A stretch of DNA of 64,000 nucleotides, from assembly GCA_013201155.1 (NCBI GenBank), contig CP053716.1, positions 186,001-250,000 on the forward strand, written 5' to 3'. Shown here piece after piece: positions 9,315-19,027 of this stretch. The notes under the pieces are model-generated. The model searched no databases. It saw only the letters and a list, made by a program, of their open reading frames with translations, and had not been told where the DNA came from. This DNA comes from Berryella wangjianweii (GTDB lineage Bacteria; Actinomycetota; Coriobacteriia; Coriobacteriales; Eggerthellaceae). Numbering within the stretch: position 1 is the first letter of the stretch; every line of letters starts with the position of its first letter. Position numbers and translations under genes: made by a program.

Positions 9315-11996
9315 ATGACATCTCAGAACGATACGCAGCGCCAGGCGGCCCCGGGTGGCTTCGCCGATCTTGAGAATCGCTGGTTTTCCGCGTGGGAGCA
9401 GGCAGGATGCTTCTCGCGCTCGCAGGGTAGGGGACAGCAGGCCGCTCACCCCTTCACCGTGGTGATTCCGCCCCCCAACATCACAGGCGTCCTGCACATG
9501 GGCCACGCTCTGAACGACACCATCCAGGACGCCTGCGTGCGGCGCGCGCGCATGCAGGGGCGTCCCGCGCGTTGGGTTCTGGGAACCGATCATGCCGGCA
9601 TCGCCACGCAGACCAAGGTGGACAAGAAGCTGGCCGACGAGGGAGTGTCGCGTCTGGCCATCGGCCGCGAGGCGTTCATCGACGAGTGCTGGAAGTGGCG
9701 CGCCCAGTACGGCAGCACCATCGTCAGCCAGATCAAGGGCATGGGCTGCTCGTGCGATTACGACGACGAGCGCTTCACTCTGGACGAGCAGTACGCCCGC
9801 GCCGTGCGGCAGGTGTTCGCCGACTGGTACCACGACGGGCTGATTTATCGTGGCAAGCGGATCGTGAACTGGTGTCCTCACTGCACTACGGCCATCGCCG
9901 ACGACGAGGCCGAGTACGTCGAGGAGTCCGGTCATCTGTGGCATCTGCGCTATCCCCTGGCCGAGCCGGTGGACGGGCGCGACTACATCGTGGTGGCCAC
10001 CACGCGCCCCGAGACCATGCTGGGCGACACCGGCGTGGCCGTCAGCCCCTCCGACGAGGAGAAGGCGGCGCTGGTGGGGAAGAGTGTGGTGCTTCCCCTG
10101 GTGAACCGCACCATCCCCATCTTCTCCGACTGGCACGTGGACGCCGGCTTCGGCACCGGCTTCGTGAAGGTCACCCCCGCGCACGACCCCAACGACTGGG
10201 CCATGGGCGAGCGCAACGGCCTTGAGCGGATCAACGTGTTCGACGAGACGGCGCACGTGGTGGAGGGTTACGGGCGCTTCTCGGGCATGAGTCGCGATGA
10301 GGCTCGTCAGGCCATCGTGGAGGAGTTCGACCGTCTGGGCCTGCTGGACAAGGTGGAAGACCACCAGCATTCGGTGATGACCTGCTATCGCTGCCATACG
10401 AAGCTGGAGCCCTGGGAGTCGGAGCAGTGGTTCGTGGCCGTGGAGGACCTGAAGGCCCGGGCCGCGCAGGTGGTGGAGGACGGGCAGATCGTCTTCCACC
10501 CCGAGCGCTGGAAGACGGTGTATCTGGATTGGCTGGCCAACCTGAAGGACTGGTGCATCTCGCGCCAGCTGTGGTGGGGTCACCGGATTCCCATGTACTA
10601 CTGCGATTCCTGCGGCTACAGCGACGCGCTGGTCGACCATGCGGACGTCTGCCCGACCTGCGGTGAGCCGCTGCGTCAGGAAGAGGACGTGCTCGACACC
10701 TGGTTCTCGTCGCAGCTGTGGCCCTTCGCCACCATGGACTGGACCGAGCGCGGCGCGTCGTCGCCCGAGCTGCAGCGCGCTTACCCCACGCAGGTGCTGT
10801 CCACCGCCCGCGACATCATGGGCCTGTGGGTGGCCCGCATGGTGATGTCCTCGCTGTACTGCACGGGGCAGATCCCCTTCCAGCATGTGATCATCCATCC
10901 TACGGTGATGGGCGCCGACGGCAAGCCCATGAGCAAGTCGCGCGGCAACGGCGTGGACCCGCTGCGCCTGATGGAGGACTACGGCGCCGACGGCATGCGC
11001 TTCGGGCTGCTGATGCAGGTGACGGGCGGCCAGGACCTGCGCTTCAACGAGGCAAAGCTGGAGAGCAGCCGCAACTTCGCCAACAAGATCCGCAACGCGG
11101 CCCGCTTCGTGGGGATGCATCTGGACGGGTTCGAGCCCGGCGCCCCCGAGCCCATCACCTTGGCCGATCAGTGGATCATGAGCCGCTTGGCGCGTCTGGT
11201 CGCCCAGCTCGATCGCCTGTACGAAGGCTTCGAGTTCGGCGAGGCCACGCGCGAGCTGTACGCGTTCTTCTGGAACGAGTTCTGCGACTGGTACATCGAG
11301 CTGTCGAAGAGCCGACTGGAGCCCGATGCCGACCCTGCCGACCGCCTGGCCTGTCAGCGCAACCTCATGTTCGTTCTTGACCAGGCTATTCGCCTGCTGC
11401 ATCCGATCATGCCCTTCGTAACCGAAGAGATCTACCACGACCTGCCCTTCGACCGCAGCGCGTTCCCGCTGCTGATCGAGGCCCCCTGGCCTGACGCCCA
11501 GCGCCTGGCGGGCTTCGTCGATTCGCAGGCCGAGCGCGCGATCGAGCTGGTGTGCGAGGCCGTTTCGGCAGTTCGATCGACGCGTGCGCGCTACGGCATC
11601 TCGCCGCGCGAACCCCTTGCCGTGGTCGTGAAGGCGAGCCAGGACGACTGCGCGCTGCTCGAACGTCAGCGCAGCATGATCTCGTCGATGCAGAACGCCT
11701 TGTCGCTGGAGCTGTCCCCCGCGGCTCAGAAGCCCGCTCAGGCGGCGGCGGTGCTGGGAAGCGGCATCGAGGTGTACATCGGGCTTGCCGGTCTGGTGGA
11801 CTTCGAGGCCGAGCGTGCGCGCCTGCAGAAGGAGCGCGCGAAGTTCGAGGCCGAGGCCCAGAAGCTGGGTCGCAAGCTGTCGAACGAGGGCTACCTGGCC
11901 AAGGCCGCGCCGCAGATCATCGAGAAGGACCGCGGGCGCCATGCCGACGCCCTCGACCGCATCGAGCGCATCGACGCTCAGCTGAGCGAGTTGTAG
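9315..11996 (+). CDS. valS: Valyl-tRNA synthetase
   Basis: An 893-residue class I synthetase that charges tRNA-Val. The HIGH motif appears as NITGVLHMGH near residue 55 and KMSKS as KPMSKSRGN near 535. Between them is the long editing (CP1) insertion with TTRPETMLGDTGVAV. The C-terminal 65 residues form the coiled-coil arm typical of ValRS (many Glu/Lys/Arg). The ATG at 9315 was chosen because the family alignment begins about 15 residues later (FADLENRWFSAWEQAG) and AGAAGG lies upstream. The leader carries a hairpin (9257-9287). Twelve bases separate it from the next gene, so the two are cotranscribed. Confidence 0.97.
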   Translation: MTSQNDTQRQAAPGGFADLENRWFSAWEQAGCFSRSQGRGQQAAHPFTVVIPPPNITGVLHMGHALNDTIQDACVRRARMQGRPARWVLGTDHAGIATQTKVDKKLADEGVSRLAIGREAFIDECWKWRAQYGSTIVSQIKGMGCSCDYDDERFTLDEQYARAVRQVFADWYHDGLIYRGKRIVNWCPHCTTAIADDEAEYVEESGHLWHLRYPLAEPVDGRDYIVVATTRPETMLGDTGVAVSPSDEEKAALVGKSVVLPLVNRTIPIFSDWHVDAGFGTGFVKVTPAHDPNDWAMGERNGLERINVFDETAHVVEGYGRFSGMSRDEARQAIVEEFDRLGLLDKVEDHQHSVMTCYRCHTKLEPWESEQWFVAVEDLKARAAQVVEDGQIVFHPERWKTVYLDWLANLKDWCISRQLWWGHRIPMYYCDSCGYSDALVDHADVCPTCGEPLRQEEDVLDTWFSSQLWPFATMDWTERGASSPELQRAYPTQVLSTARDIMGLWVARMVMSSLYCTGQIPFQHVIIHPTVMGADGKPMSKSRGNGVDPLRLMEDYGADGMRFGLLMQVTGGQDLRFNEAKLESSRNFANKIRNAARFVGMHLDGFEPGAPEPITLADQWIMSRLARLVAQLDRLYEGFEFGEATRELYAFFWNEFCDWYIELSKSRLEPDADPADRLACQRNLMFVLDQAIRLLHPIMPFVTEEIYHDLPFDRSAFPLLIEAPWPDAQRLAGFVDSQAERAIELVCEAVSAVRSTRARYGISPREPLAVVVKASQDDCALLERQRSMISSMQNALSLELSPAAQKPAQAAAVLGSGIEVYIGLAGLVDFEAERARLQKERAKFEAEAQKLGRKLSNEGYLAKAAPQIIEKDRGRHADALDRIERIDAQLSEL

Positions 11997-12008
11997 AAAG
12001 GAGGGGAC

Positions 12009-12374
12009 ATGGCACGCGTCGTGTTCCTTGAGTACCCCAAGTGCAGCACCTGCAAGCGAGCCCGCGCCTGGCTTGACGCTCATGGCGTGGACTACCAGGC
12101 GCGTCATATCGTGGAGGACAACCCTGCGGCTGAAGAGCTGCGCACCTGGGTGGAGCGCAGCGGCCTGCCGGTGCGTCGGTTCTTCAACACCAGCGGCATG
12201 CTGTATCGCGAGCGCAACCTGAAGGCCGTGCTGGACGCCGGCGTTTCGGTGGACGAGGCGTGCGCGCTGCTGTCCGAGAACGGCATGCTGGTCAAGCGCC
12301 CCCTCGTGGTGGCCGACGACTTCGTGCTGACGGGCTTTCGCGAGGCGGAGTGGCAGGAGCGCCTGCTCGGCTAG
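12009..12374 (+). CDS. ArsC/Spx-family thioredoxin-fold reductase
   Basis: The 121-residue protein has the ArsC-like fold of the YffB/YusI/Spx group. The redox motif is Cys12-Ser-Thr-Cys15 at the start of the first helix, followed by a family-typical FFNTSGMLYRE segment near 58 and KRPLVV near 97. Family members act as glutaredoxin-like reductases or, in the case of Spx, as transcription regulators. Two cysteines in CxxC spacing fit both. A strong AAAGGAGG lies immediately before the ATG, and the gene starts 12 bases after valS, so it is translated from the valS transcript. Its function here is not known. Confidence 0.8.
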   Translation: MARVVFLEYPKCSTCKRARAWLDAHGVDYQARHIVEDNPAAEELRTWVERSGLPVRRFFNTSGMLYRERNLKAVLDAGVSVDEACALLSENGMLVKRPLVVADDFVLTGFREAEWQERLLG

Positions 12375-12446
12375 GTTGTGATGCGCCGCGGTCCGATCGA
12401 CGCGAAACCTGTCGGGCGGCGGGCGACTTCCACAGGCCATCCGCGT

Positions 12447-12466
12447 CGGCGGTCGATCGACCGCCG
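12447..12466. repeat. 20-bp perfect palindrome
   Basis: CGGCGGTCGA and its exact reverse complement abut at 12456/12457 with no spacer, about 150 bases upstream of the next gene. This is a dyad typical of an operator, or a small hairpin in RNA; its role is unknown. Confidence 0.5.
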
Positions 12467-12620
12467 TGCCGCAGGGTGATCGCCCGGCACCGCGCTCGGC
12501 CTCTGCATGCTTGCCGCGTTCTTCGGTGGCGGGCCAAGCGGGCGCGCGGCTTTTGGTATACTGCCACTGCCTGCCCGCCTTCGGGTGGGCGGACGAACGG
12601 CGCGAGAAAACGAGGTGCAC

Positions 12621-13109
12621 ATGAAGGATCTGCTGGCCCAGCTCTGGACCCCCGAGGTTCAGACCGCGTTTGTGTTCGCGGTGGCCTGCCTGGTCATCCT
12701 GTACGTGCTGTCCATCGTGTGGGTGGCGCGCGACGCCTACCTGCGCGGGACGTACTGGTACGCGTGGGCGGTGGTGGCCCTGGTGCCGCTGCTGGGCGTG
12801 ATCGCCTACTGCCTGCTGCGTCCGCCGCTGCTGCTGATCGACCGCGACGAGCAGGAGCTTGAGGTGGCCCTGAAGCAACGCCAGCTGATGAAGTACGGCG
12901 AATGCGCTCAGTGCGGCTACCCGGTGGAGGCCGACTACGTGCTGTGCCCCAACTGCCACACGCAGCTGAAGAACCTCTGTCCTTCGTGCCACCACGCGCT
13001 CGACCCTCGGTGGTCGGTGTGTCCCTACTGCACCACTCCCGTTGCTGGCCAGGCTGTTCAGCAGCGCGGAGCATCCCAGCAGGCCCGTCGCGCAGGCGGC
13101 GTTCGCTAG
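12621..13109 (+). CDS. Two-TM protein with double zinc ribbon
   Basis: A 162-residue product. Two hydrophobic helices (about 16-34 and 48-68) are followed by a cytoplasmic tail with two zinc-ribbon knuckle pairs: CAQC/CPNC near 94-112 and CPSC/CPYC near 120-138 (DZANK-like). Such proteins are common in Coriobacteriia and have no assigned function; a role as a membrane adaptor is only a guess. The ATG at 12621 follows ACGAGGTGCAC. A -10 box TATACT lies at 12557-12562. A second, differently organised two-TM zinc-ribbon protein is encoded at 50833-51297. Confidence 0.75.
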   Translation: MKDLLAQLWTPEVQTAFVFAVACLVILYVLSIVWVARDAYLRGTYWYAWAVVALVPLLGVIAYCLLRPPLLLIDRDEQELEVALKQRQLMKYGECAQCGYPVEADYVLCPNCHTQLKNLCPSCHHALDPRWSVCPYCTTPVAGQAVQQRGASQQARRAGGVR

Positions 13110-13131
13110 GCTGGAAAACCCGTTACAGCTG

Positions 13132-13158
13132 AACCGCCTCCCCGGGGGCGGTTTTGTT
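13132..13158 (+). terminator. Intrinsic terminator upstream of thrS
   Basis: AACCGCC/GGCGGTT stem followed by TTGTTGTGTTT, 23 bases after the zinc-ribbon gene stop. It separates that gene from thrS. Confidence 0.7.
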
Positions 13159-13173
13159 GTGTTTGAGGAATCC

Positions 13174-13226
13174 GCAGGCGCTCTGTACGCGCCCGGCGGG
13201 AAGCAGGCGCTCTGTACGCGCCCGGC
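13174..13226 (+). promoter_or_regulatory. Tandem anticodon-arm-like hairpins in the thrS leader
   Basis: An exact 24-base sequence is present twice (13174-13197 and 13203-13226, period 29). Each copy forms a 5-bp stem GGCGC/GCGCC closing a 7-base loop TCTGTAC. In tRNA numbering the loop places TGT at positions 34-36, the anticodon of a threonine tRNA. The second copy ends three bases before the AAAGGA ribosome site of thrS. In E. coli, ThrRS binds anticodon-arm mimics in its own leader to block translation. The resemblance is seen in the sequence; the regulatory role is inferred. Confidence 0.55.
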
Positions 13227-13241
13227 AGAAAGGAAACGGAA

Positions 13242-15155
<1,914 letters not shown>

Positions 15156-15286
15156 CGTCTACGCTGTTGGAGCAGGGCCTGTGATGGCCTCGTGACGATC
15201 CGGTTTCCCGCACTGGACACCGCATTCGATACGCCAGATACTGATGTGGAACGCGTCATTATCGAATACAAACGAAAGGAACCGAC

Positions 15287-15595
15287 ATGAGTGAGATGAT
15301 CTCGACGGCCAACTTCCAGGAGAAGGTGCTGGACGCCTCGACTCCCGTTCTCGTTGACTTCTTCGCCACGTGGTGCGGCCCCTGCAAGATGATGGCTCCC
15401 GTGGTGGACGAGATCGCCGCCGAGGAGGCCGGCAAGGTTGCCGTGTACAAGATCGACATCGACGAGAACCCCGAGGTTGCTCAGCGTTACGGCGTCATGA
15501 GCATCCCCACCTTCATCGCCTTCGAGGGCGGCGAGGTGAAGGGTCAGGTCGTGGGCGCTCAGCCCAAGCAGGCCCTGCTCGACCTGCTTGCCTAG
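15287..15595 (+). CDS. trxA: Thioredoxin
   Basis: The 102-residue protein has the classical thioredoxin length and the active-site motif WCGPCK at about 29-34, preceded by FFAT. A cis-proline occurs in MSIPTF near 72. It reduces protein disulfides in the cytoplasm with thioredoxin reductase, which is not in this window. The ATG follows GAAAGGAACCGAC. It stands alone with a strong terminator. Confidence 0.95.
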   Translation: MSEMISTANFQEKVLDASTPVLVDFFATWCGPCKMMAPVVDEIAAEEAGKVAVYKIDIDENPEVAQRYGVMSIPTFIAFEGGEVKGQVVGAQPKQALLDLLA

Positions 15596-15622
15596 CGCGG
15601 GTTGCCCGAACGGCACGTTGCG

Positions 15623-15652
15623 AAGGGAGTCGGCATCGCCGGCTCCCTTTTT
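15623..15652 (+). terminator. Intrinsic terminator of trxA
   Basis: A 12-bp stem (one T-G wobble) with arms 15623-15634 and 15638-15649 and an ATC loop is followed by a T-run. Confidence 0.85.
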
Positions 15653-15740
15653 CATGTGCGCGCGTGACTGATAGGCGAGTCGTCAGCTTTTCGTTGACAG
15701 ATATAAGAATAATTCATACGACCCGAAAAGCCATCGCTCC

Positions 15741-15746
15741 TATAAT
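15741..15746 (+). promoter_or_regulatory. Putative -10 box of the first surface-protein gene
   Basis: TATAAT lies 50 bases before the start codon at 15797. A TTGACA at 15694-15699 is too distant (41 bases) to pair with it, so either a second promoter or an activator site is involved. Confidence 0.4.
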
Positions 15747-15796
15747 CCCTTAAAGCCAATGAGGTTCCTGATAGAAGCGAATGCGGGGATGATTGC

Positions 15797-18487
15797 ATGG
15801 TCGAGGGAAGGGCAAAGCGGGACGCTGCGCGTTTCGCTGGTGCATGGGTGGCAGTTCTGGCGCTGGTCATAGGGACGTTTGTTCTGATCGCGGCCAAGCC
15901 GGAGGCGGCTCATGCCGACGATCGGCGCGTGGTGGACATGACGCGCATATCCGGTCTTCTGGGCAGCGACGAGGACCTTCAGCGCGCGATAGACGAAGCG
16001 GGCTCCACGCCCACGCGCATCATTCTCTGCTGGTCGGACACGATGCTCTCGCGCACGATCGTCATTCCCGAGGGGGCCGACATCGAGTTGGTCAACCACG
16101 TCAGCGAGCGTCTGGGAACGCAATCGCGACTCGTCAGGTCGGACGGGTTCACTGGCACGCTTATTTCCGTCAGGCCGAATGCGAAGCTGACGATGACGCT
16201 TGTCCGCAATGAGGCGGGCGAGGGCGATCTGGTGGTGCACAGTCGCGGCCAGTGGGTTCCTTCCGAGAATTCGACGATTCAAGTGAGGGGCACGCTGGTG
16301 CTCGATGGGGCCGTTGTAAGCGGCGCCCGGGAGCTCAACGGTATATTTTGCGCTGCGGTTACGGTTACCGGGCCCGGATCGCGTCTTGAGATGAACAGCG
16401 GCGCCATCTCCGACAATGAGCGCAGCCACCTCGACCCTTCCGTGACGCAGGCGGGTGCGGGGAACGTCGCCGTCCTGAAGGGCGGCACGTTCGTTCTGAA
16501 CGGCGGATCCATATCGCACGGAGCGGGCGGTTCGGCCGGCTCGTTTAGCGTTGGCGAGGCGGGCGGCGTGGGCGTGTACGAGGGCGGCCACTTCATCATG
16601 AACGGCGGGACCATCTCCGACAACGTGGGCTGGGGCGGCGGTATTGCTGCGTACAACTGGGTGGGCGGCGCCGACATCGCACGATGGGTGGCTGACGGCA
16701 ACGCCGACGAGCGCTCGCGCGCCAATCGTGCCCTGATCGAGATCAATGGTGGAACCATCAGCAACAACAGGTCCGGTTACGGCGGAGGGGGATTGCAGCT
16801 GTTCGGCAACGTCGAAGCTGTCATGACCGGCGGCGTGATCGAGGGCAATCATGCCGGCAACGGCGGCGGCGTGAACGCGATGGACCTGTACACCTGGGGA
16901 GATGACTATCGTCGCGAGACGCCCGCCGAGGGTGTGCGCTCGGGGCTTTCCACCGATGAGTACAGCCGATATCAGCCGGGTGGCTTTCGCATGACGGGTG
17001 GGGCGATCAGGGGGAATTGGGCACAGCATACGGGTGGCGGCGTGAACGCCGTATCGAACCGCGTGGTGCTTGAGGGCGGCGAGATAAGCGGAAACGAGGC
17101 CGTGCGCCAAGGCGGTGGGCTGTATGTGGCTACCAAGACGTACACGGCTCACCTGTACGATTCCGCCGTGTACGACAACGCCGCGGAATACGCGGGCGGG
17201 GGTCTTTGGACGTGCCCCACGGGCAAGCTGACCACGTACGTGACGCGCGGCACCATGATCACCGCAAATCGCGCTGCCGACCGCGGAGACGACATCGGCC
17301 ATATCAACCTGCGCGGCATCGGCGCGTACCCCATGTCGCTGGCCGATCGCGTGCTGGGCGGAGCCCCGGTGACGTACTACTGGGATAGCAGCGGCCGGCG
17401 TTACGACCCCGCTGATCCAGGTGACCCCGTGATTCTTCGCGGCGGCGAGAACGACCTGATCGAAGAGCGGGGCCTTCACAGCGTGGTGTCTGACGAGGGT
17501 GTGGCTCTGGGCAAGGAGTCGGCGCGCCTGCGGATCTTCGGCAATACGGCCAATCTGGGCGGGGGCATTGGCACCAACGGCGGCGTGGTGTTCGGCGAGC
17601 CCGACGTCACCCAGCTGAGGGTCGACAAGACGTGGCTGTACGAAGGCGGCGACGACCCCGTTCCCGATGAGGCGGTGCCTGCCGACTCGATCGAGGCAGA
17701 GGTGTCCATTACGCTGAGGGGCCATGAGTACCGTGTTGAGCGCATGGTGCTCAGTCGAGCGGAAGGCTGGACGCGGGTCATCGAGAATCTGCCGGTGCGT
17801 GATGCCGACGGCGAGGAGCTGAATGTCAGCGTGCGTGAGGTTGGCGAGGGCGGTGCTGCCGGGGTGGTGGCCGTTCCCGATCCGCAGCACCCAGGCGTGC
17901 TGAAGATGGTGAATCGCGTTAAGCCGGCTATCCCCGCCATAGACGTCACCGCCACCAAGGCGTGGGTGGGCGGCGAGACCCTGGGGCCGAGGCCCACGGT
18001 GTGGCTGCGGCTGTACCGGGCTCTCGAGGGCGGGCGGCCCGAGCCCGTGCCGGGAGCCGCGGTGGAAGAGCTGGCGGACGGGGTCGCATCTGTCACGTGG
18101 GCGGGCATCGAGCGGGTCGATGCGAGCGGACGCCCCTACGCGTTCAGCGCGCGTGAGGTGGACGCTGAGGGCGGCGATTTCGTCCCTGCAGGCTACGAGA
18201 AGTCCGAAGACGGCCTGACCGTCACGAACACCTACGTGCCGCCGACGGCCCCTCCGACCCCTCCTGAGCCGCCGGAGCCCCCGGCGCCCTCGACCCCTCC
18301 CGCGAACCCGCCCAAGCAGCCCGACCAGCCCCGCCCTGAGCGGTCAGGGCCGGCGGATCCTGCGCCTCGGGGGACCAAGGTTTCCGCTCCCGCAACCGGG
18401 GAGGACCCTGGTCTGTTGACCGGTACGGTTCTGTGCCTGATGGCGTCTCTGGCAACGATGCGGTTCGCCGGGAGGGCCCGGCGCTGA
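15797..18487 (+). CDS. Sortase-anchored beta-helix surface protein with two Cna-B domains (copy 1)
   Basis: An 896-residue secreted protein. The signal peptide spans about 1-41 (basic start, hydrophobic core, AHA cleavage region). A right-handed parallel beta-helix follows (about 120-590), with repeated turns of the type NGGTISDN, TGGVIEGN and EGGEISGN. Two Cna-B domains lie at about 605-710 and 715-815; the second shows the Lys (ATKAW), Glu (SAREV) and Asn (TVTN) expected for an isopeptide bond. A Pro-rich linker leads to APATGED near 863, a membrane helix and a GRARR tail, a variant LPXTG sortase signal with Ala in place of Leu. It is probably a wall-linked adhesin; the ligand is unknown. 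It is paralogous along its length to the next gene. Confidence 0.85.
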   Translation: MVEGRAKRDAARFAGAWVAVLALVIGTFVLIAAKPEAAHADDRRVVDMTRISGLLGSDEDLQRAIDEAGSTPTRIILCWSDTMLSRTIVIPEGADIELVNHVSERLGTQSRLVRSDGFTGTLISVRPNAKLTMTLVRNEAGEGDLVVHSRGQWVPSENSTIQVRGTLVLDGAVVSGARELNGIFCAAVTVTGPGSRLEMNSGAISDNERSHLDPSVTQAGAGNVAVLKGGTFVLNGGSISHGAGGSAGSFSVGEAGGVGVYEGGHFIMNGGTISDNVGWGGGIAAYNWVGGADIARWVADGNADERSRANRALIEINGGTISNNRSGYGGGGLQLFGNVEAVMTGGVIEGNHAGNGGGVNAMDLYTWGDDYRRETPAEGVRSGLSTDEYSRYQPGGFRMTGGAIRGNWAQHTGGGVNAVSNRVVLEGGEISGNEAVRQGGGLYVATKTYTAHLYDSAVYDNAAEYAGGGLWTCPTGKLTTYVTRGTMITANRAADRGDDIGHINLRGIGAYPMSLADRVLGGAPVTYYWDSSGRRYDPADPGDPVILRGGENDLIEERGLHSVVSDEGVALGKESARLRIFGNTANLGGGIGTNGGVVFGEPDVTQLRVDKTWLYEGGDDPVPDEAVPADSIEAEVSITLRGHEYRVERMVLSRAEGWTRVIENLPVRDADGEELNVSVREVGEGGAAGVVAVPDPQHPGVLKMVNRVKPAIPAIDVTATKAWVGGETLGPRPTVWLRLYRALEGGRPEPVPGAAVEELADGVASVTWAGIERVDASGRPYAFSAREVDAEGGDFVPAGYEKSEDGLTVTNTYVPPTAPPTPPEPPEPPAPSTPPANPPKQPDQPRPERSGPADPAPRGTKVSAPATGEDPGLLTGTVLCLMASLATMRFAGRARR

Positions 18488-18531
18488 CGCCAAGGCGCGT
18501 CGTCGCAGAGGATCATTCATATGCATGCCGA

Positions 18532-18560
18532 GCGACGGCCTGTACGGGCCGTCGCATTCG
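18532..18560 (+). terminator. Terminator of surface-protein copy 1
   Basis: GCGACGGCC (18532-18540) pairs with GGCCGTCGC (18547-18555), followed by ATTCGTGTT. Confidence 0.65.
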
Positions 18561-18898
18561 TGTTCGTGGGCATGGGCGCCTTGAGGTGCCGAATCGCTCC
18601 CTAACCCCATTTTCACGAATGACGGTCAGTCCATGCTCTCATGGGGTTCCTTGCGAAGAGCGCCCTGCCGGCCTCTTCGCTTTACCCCTCAGTGAATAAT
18701 GTTCGGCTTTTTTTCTCCTCGCTTTTCTCAGGGCATCCGCGTCCTTTTCGCCTCGTTCGCCGCGTGAGGCGCAGGGGCGGTTCTTCAGTATGCCCATCAC
18801 AAGAAATACCTCGTAGATTGCTTCTTTCGAGTTTTACGGGGATTCTGACAGACGGTATGTCTTTCTTTGATCGGGGCGTGCACGGATGCATCCTGCCC

Positions 18899-18926
18899 TT
18901 GAAGTGAGTCTAGCAACACATAATAT
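18899..18926 (+). promoter_or_regulatory. Putative promoter of surface-protein copy 2
   Basis: TTGAAG (18899-18904), a 16-base spacer and TAATAT (18921-18926), leaving a leader of about 95 AT-rich bases. Further TATA-like steps downstream may provide additional starts. Confidence 0.5.
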
Positions 18927-19027
18927 TAAATAATATTCTGGAATAATAACAAGACATACTGTGATATAAACGTTTCCTTATTTTTTAAGCCAATCAATAA
19001 ATAAAATGCATAGTGAAAGGATCGTGG

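Larger units (their letters stand above)
18488..19027. other. Gap between the two surface-protein genes
   Basis: About 540 bases without a credible gene. It holds the terminator of copy 1 (18532-18555), a T-rich stretch near 18708-18716, and the AT-rich promoter region of copy 2 (18900-19010), which has far lower GC than its surroundings. Confidence 0.6.

Noticed and set aside
13130-13241. T-box riboswitch upstream of thrS
   Set aside because: No T-box sequence, specifier loop or antiterminator could be found; the leader is too short. The duplicated anticodon-like arms fit a different mechanism.
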